Of a DNA stretch of 34,768 bases, positions 32,207 to 34,768 are shown one piece after another. Every line of letters starts with the position of its first letter. The first letter of the stretch is position 1. The position numbers and the translations under genes were made by a program. The notes under the pieces were generated by a model. It worked only from the letters and a program-made list of their open reading frames with translations, ran no database searches and had not been told where the DNA came from. The stretch is from Streptosporangiaceae bacterium (GTDB taxonomy: Bacteria > Actinomycetota > Actinomycetes > Streptosporangiales > Streptosporangiaceae): assembly GCA_030038295.1 (NCBI GenBank), contig JASHPF010000066.1, positions 1-34,768 of the forward strand. Reading direction: 5' to 3'.

Positions 32207-33643
32207 TCAGGACAGGCCGCAGGCCTTATGGATCTCCTCGCGGCTCGCGAGCTTGACCCTGGCGCCGCGGCCGAGCCGCGTCGCAAGCTCCTTCTCGGCA
32301 TTCTCGATCTTGAGCCAGTCCGCGTAGCTGACGTGCCGGAGACCGCGCTCGGCGAGGACCGGGTACAGCGGCGACTCGATAGCGTCGGTGGCGGCGGTCG
32401 CGGGCAGCCGCAGCAGGCCAGCCCGTGGCAGCGGGACGTCATCCGGGCCCGGGCCGCCGGCCAGGTCGGCGAGCAAGGACCGCACGGTCTCGGCCGCGTC
32501 GGACTTGTTCGTGCCGATGACCCCGGTCGGGCCGCGCTTCAGCCAGCCCGCCACGTACTCGCCGGGCAGCGGCGCGCCATCGGGACCGAGTACCCGCCCG
32601 GCCTCGTTCGGCACCGTGAACGACCGCTCGTCGAACGGCACGCCCAGCAGCGGCACGCTCTGGTAGCCGACGGAGCGCAGCACCATCTGCACGTCCAGCG
32701 TCTCCAGCTCCCCGGTTCCGGTGAGCCGGCCCGACTCGTCCAGCCGGGTGCGCTCGAGAGTCAGCCCCTCGACCCCGTTCCGCCCATGAATTTCCACCGG
32801 CCGCAGCCAGAACCGGACGATCAGCCTGCGCGCGCCGCCGACCGGGGTGCGACGAGCCCACTCGGAGATCACGGTGTAGTTGCCGCGCACGTGCCGGTCG
32901 GTCTCCGCGAGGCGGGCGCTCTCACCGGTCGGATCGAAGGCATCCAGGTCGGCCTCGCCGTCGCCCACCACCACGTCGACGCCGGGCAGCTCGCCGAGCT
33001 CGCGCAGCTCCTTCGTGGTGAACTTGGCCTGGGCGGGACCGCGCCGGCCGATCATGTGGACCTCGCGGACCTTGCTGGCCTGCAGTGCCTCGAGCACCGG
33101 CTGCGACACATCGGTTTCGCGTAGTTCTTCGGGATTGCGGGCGAGGATCCGGGCCACGTCGACGGCCACGTTCCCTACCCCGATCACCGCTACCGACTCG
33201 GCGTCCAGGCTGAACGCGGCCGGGTCAACGTCCGGGTGACCGCAGTACCAGTTGACGAAGTCGGTCGCGGCCACGCTGCCGGGCAGGTCCTCACCGGGGA
33301 TGCCGAGCTGCCGGTCTCGCATGGCGCCGGTCGCGTAGACCACGGCGTCATACGCGTCGAGCAGGTCCGCTCGGGTCACGTCGTCGCCCAGATGCACCCC
33401 GCCGACGAAGTTCACGTGATCGTGCTCGAGCACGTTGCGCAGGTACTCGGCGATCGACTTGATCGACTTGTGGTCCGGCGCGACGCCGTAGCGCACCAGG
33501 CCATAGGGCGTCGGCAGCCGGTCCAGCACGTCCACCCGGATGTCGCGCGGCGGGTCGAGCGCGGCGGCCTGCTTGATAAGCGCCTCGGCCGTGTAGAGGC
33601 CGGCCGGACCCGAGCCGACGACGGCAACGTGAAGAGTCTGCAT
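32207..33643 (-). CDS. fprA: Ferredoxin/adrenodoxin-type NADP+ reductase
   Basis: 478 residues, slightly longer than mycobacterial FprA. A flavoprotein passing electrons between NADPH and ferredoxins, for instance to cytochromes P450. FAD site: 'VAVVGSGPAGLYTAEALIK' (about 6-24), with 'VDVLDRLPTPYGLVRYGVAPDHKSIKSI', the hallmark of the adrenodoxin-reductase family. 'VVYATGAMRDRQLGIPGEDLPG' and the NADP site 'AVIGVGNVAVDVARILARN' (Val where Gly-Asn-Gly is common) follow. 'VHMIGRRGPAQAKFTTKELREL', 'VLRSVGYQSVPLLGVPFDE' and 'YVAGWLKRGPTGVIGTNKSDA' complete the pattern. It lies 49 bp downstream of a small membrane ORF on the same strand. Confidence 0.95.
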   Translation of the reverse strand: MQTLHVAVVGSGPAGLYTAEALIKQAAALDPPRDIRVDVLDRLPTPYGLVRYGVAPDHKSIKSIAEYLRNVLEHDHVNFVGGVHLGDDVTRADLLDAYDAVVYATGAMRDRQLGIPGEDLPGSVAATDFVNWYCGHPDVDPAAFSLDAESVAVIGVGNVAVDVARILARNPEELRETDVSQPVLEALQASKVREVHMIGRRGPAQAKFTTKELRELGELPGVDVVVGDGEADLDAFDPTGESARLAETDRHVRGNYTVISEWARRTPVGGARRLIVRFWLRPVEIHGRNGVEGLTLERTRLDESGRLTGTGELETLDVQMVLRSVGYQSVPLLGVPFDERSFTVPNEAGRVLGPDGAPLPGEYVAGWLKRGPTGVIGTNKSDAAETVRSLLADLAGGPGPDDVPLPRAGLLRLPATAATDAIESPLYPVLAERGLRHVSYADWLKIENAEKELATRLGRGARVKLASREEIHKACGLS

Positions 33644-33692
33644 GTCCCTGATTCTGCCCCGTGCAGCCTACCCGCGGGGGTCGCTAGCGTTG

Positions 33693-33860
33693 TCAGCGCG
33701 CGGTTGCGCGCCAGAACGCCACCGCGAGAAGGACCAGCGGGACAAACAGCGCGGTGCTGGCGAGCTCTCCCGCGTGCAGGGCCCGCTCCATCCTCGACCA
33801 GCCGACAGCCAGCAGAGCCACCGCCCCTACCCGGATGCTGAACATGACCAGCCGGTCCAC
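33693..33860 (-). CDS. Small membrane protein, 55 residues
   Basis: A short ORF from GTG 33860, with AAAGG about eight bases upstream (an ATG five codons in is the alternative start). It encodes two hydrophobic stretches: 'VMFSIRVGAVALLAVGW' and, after a short charged loop 'SRMERALHAGE', 'STALFVPLVLLAVAFW', then an Arg-containing tail. A two-helix inner-membrane protein is predicted, with both ends probably on the same side. I do not recognise a family. It lies 49 bp upstream of fprA on the same strand and may share its transcript. Confidence 0.55.
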   Translation of the reverse strand: MDRLVMFSIRVGAVALLAVGWSRMERALHAGELASTALFVPLVLLAVAFWRATAR

Positions 33861-33878
33861 TTTGCTGCCTTTCGACGC

Positions 33879-33892
33879 CTATCCAGGGATAG
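33879..33892. promoter_or_regulatory. Inverted repeat CTATCC-AG-GGATAG
   Basis: A 6-bp perfect inverted repeat with a 2-bp spacer, 18 bp upstream of the small membrane ORF start and in the gap between it and the divergent SDR gene. It lies in one of the few AT-richer spots here. A regulator site or part of a promoter is possible; only symmetry and position are seen. Confidence 0.3.
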
Positions 33893-34027
33893 TAAGCACC
33901 CGAACATCGCCGTGCCGTGCGCCACGCCCGGCGCTCGCGCATTACCCGGCCTTTTTCTGGGTCGGCGGTCCTTTTCCCGCGGACGGGCGGCGGTGCCGGT
34001 CGGGCGGCGACCGGCGCGGCTGTTAGC

Positions 34028-34768
34028 GTGACCACCGTGACAGCGCAGCGGCAGACGCCCGAGGACATCCACGCCAGCCTGGCCGGTAAGGTCGCGCTGG
34101 TCACCGGTGCCAGCGGTGGCATCGGCCGGGCCATCGCGCTGGCGCTGTCATCGGCGGGCGCCAGCGTTGCGATCGGCTACGGCGCGAACGACGCGGCGGC
34201 TCATCACCTCGCCGGGCAGATCACCGCGGCCGGCGGCCGCGCTGCCGCGCTCACCGCCGACCTCGCGTACCCGGCCGAGGTCGCTCGGCTGGCCGAGGAG
34301 GCTGAGGAGGCGTTCGGCCAGGTCGACGTGCTGGTCAGCAACGCCGGGGCGGGTAAACGGCAGCCGCTGGAGGCCGTCTCCGTCAACGACTTCGACGACA
34401 CCATCGCGGTGAACCTGCGCGCGCCGTTCCTGCTGGCCCAGCGGCTGCTCCCGGAGATGGCCCGGCGCGGTTTCGGCCGGGTGCTGTTCGTGTCATCGGT
34501 CGCGGCGTTCACCGGCGGCATCGTCGGGCCGCATTACGCCGCGTCCAAGGCCGGACTCCACGGGCTGACCCACTCGCTCGCGGGGCGGTTCGCCGACGAC
34601 GGCATCACCGTCAACGCGATCGCGCCCGCGCTGATCACCGAGACCGGCATGCTGCCAGGCGAGCCCGACGAGCTACGCCAGCGAGTGCCCGTGGGCCGGC
34701 TCGGACGGCCAGCCGAGGTCGCCGACCTCGCGCTGGCCGTCCTGCGCAACCCCTACGTGACCAGCCAG
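34028..34768 (+). CDS. SDR-family oxidoreductase, 5' part
   Basis: Open to the window's end, 247 codons visible, so the 3' end is missing by only a few residues for a usual 250-residue SDR. The start is GTG 34028 or GTG 34037; neither has a clear ribosome site. Classical short-chain dehydrogenase features are present: the cofactor motif 'VALVTGASGGIGRAIALAL' (TGxxxGIG), 'LVSNAGAG' (NAG), and the catalytic Ser in 'VLFVSSVAAFTG' with Tyr and Lys in 'HYAASKAGL' (YxxxK), followed by 'ITVNAIAPALI'. It resembles 3-oxoacyl-ACP-reductase-like (FabG-type) members. The substrate cannot be assigned. Divergent from the small membrane ORF. Confidence 0.93.
   Translation, partial: MTTVTAQRQTPEDIHASLAGKVALVTGASGGIGRAIALALSSAGASVAIGYGANDAAAHHLAGQITAAGGRAAALTADLAYPAEVARLAEEAEEAFGQVDVLVSNAGAGKRQPLEAVSVNDFDDTIAVNLRAPFLLAQRLLPEMARRGFGRVLFVSSVAAFTGGIVGPHYAASKAGLHGLTHSLAGRFADDGITVNAIAPALITETGMLPGEPDELRQRVPVGRLGRPAEVADLALAVLRNPYVTSQ

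Overview
The window is a very GC-rich, gene-dense stretch of actinobacterial chromosome. Three things point to this: codon third positions are nearly all G or C, GTG starts are frequent, and the families are characteristic of Actinomycetota (F420-type luciferase-like oxidoreductases, a mycobacterial-style MutT1 fusion next to ppk, FprA, DUF3000 beside RNase D, and the coproporphyrin-type heme enzymes HemQ, HemY/HemG and HemE). No ribosomal or tRNA marker is present, so the order cannot be fixed. A soil-type actinomycete outside the mycobacteria is my guess.

Layout. 1-1.3 kb: the 3' part of a Nudix gene and a leftward AbiEi-like HTH/nuclease gene whose leader holds two striking palindromes. 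1.46-8.9 kb: valS (with an apparent one-base insertion), a VOC protein, msrB, a leftward lactate-monooxygenase-like flavoenzyme, DNA polymerase X and an F420-type oxidoreductase. 9.0-17.6 kb: a loose leftward heme region (hemQ, hemG, hemE). It is interspersed with two small uncharacterised genes, a rightward SPFH/ribbon-helix-helix pair, RidA, DUF429, an internally deleted adenosine-deaminase-like pseudogene coupled to hemG, and a rightward DUF4349 lipoprotein. 17.7-19.9 kb: a rightward cluster of a small Cys-rich protein, DUF3000 and RNase D. 20-23 kb: leftward DUF2695, then a rightward run of GT87 glycosyltransferase, Nudix and MGMT. 23-26.3 kb: leftward ppk-mutT1. 26.4-28.1 kb: a second F420-type oxidoreductase facing a lower-GC gene for a phage-lysin-like protein. 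28.4-30.5 kb: a DinB-VOC pair divergent from its probable WYL regulator. 30.4-34.8 kb: DUF2252, fprA, a 55-residue membrane ORF and the 5' part of an SDR gene.

Functional themes. Oxidative and nucleotide-damage handling recurs (MsrB, PolX, MutT1, MGMT, RidA, peroxide-using HemQ), alongside heme synthesis by the coproporphyrin route and polyphosphate metabolism. I do not see a complete new multi-gene system. The least explained items are the palindromic leader of the AbiEi-like gene, the SPFH/RHH operon with its palindromic promoter, the two uncharacterised small genes downstream of hemQ, and the phage-like gene at 27.5-28.1 kb. Two genes (valS and the deaminase) are broken in ways that could be real or assembly errors.
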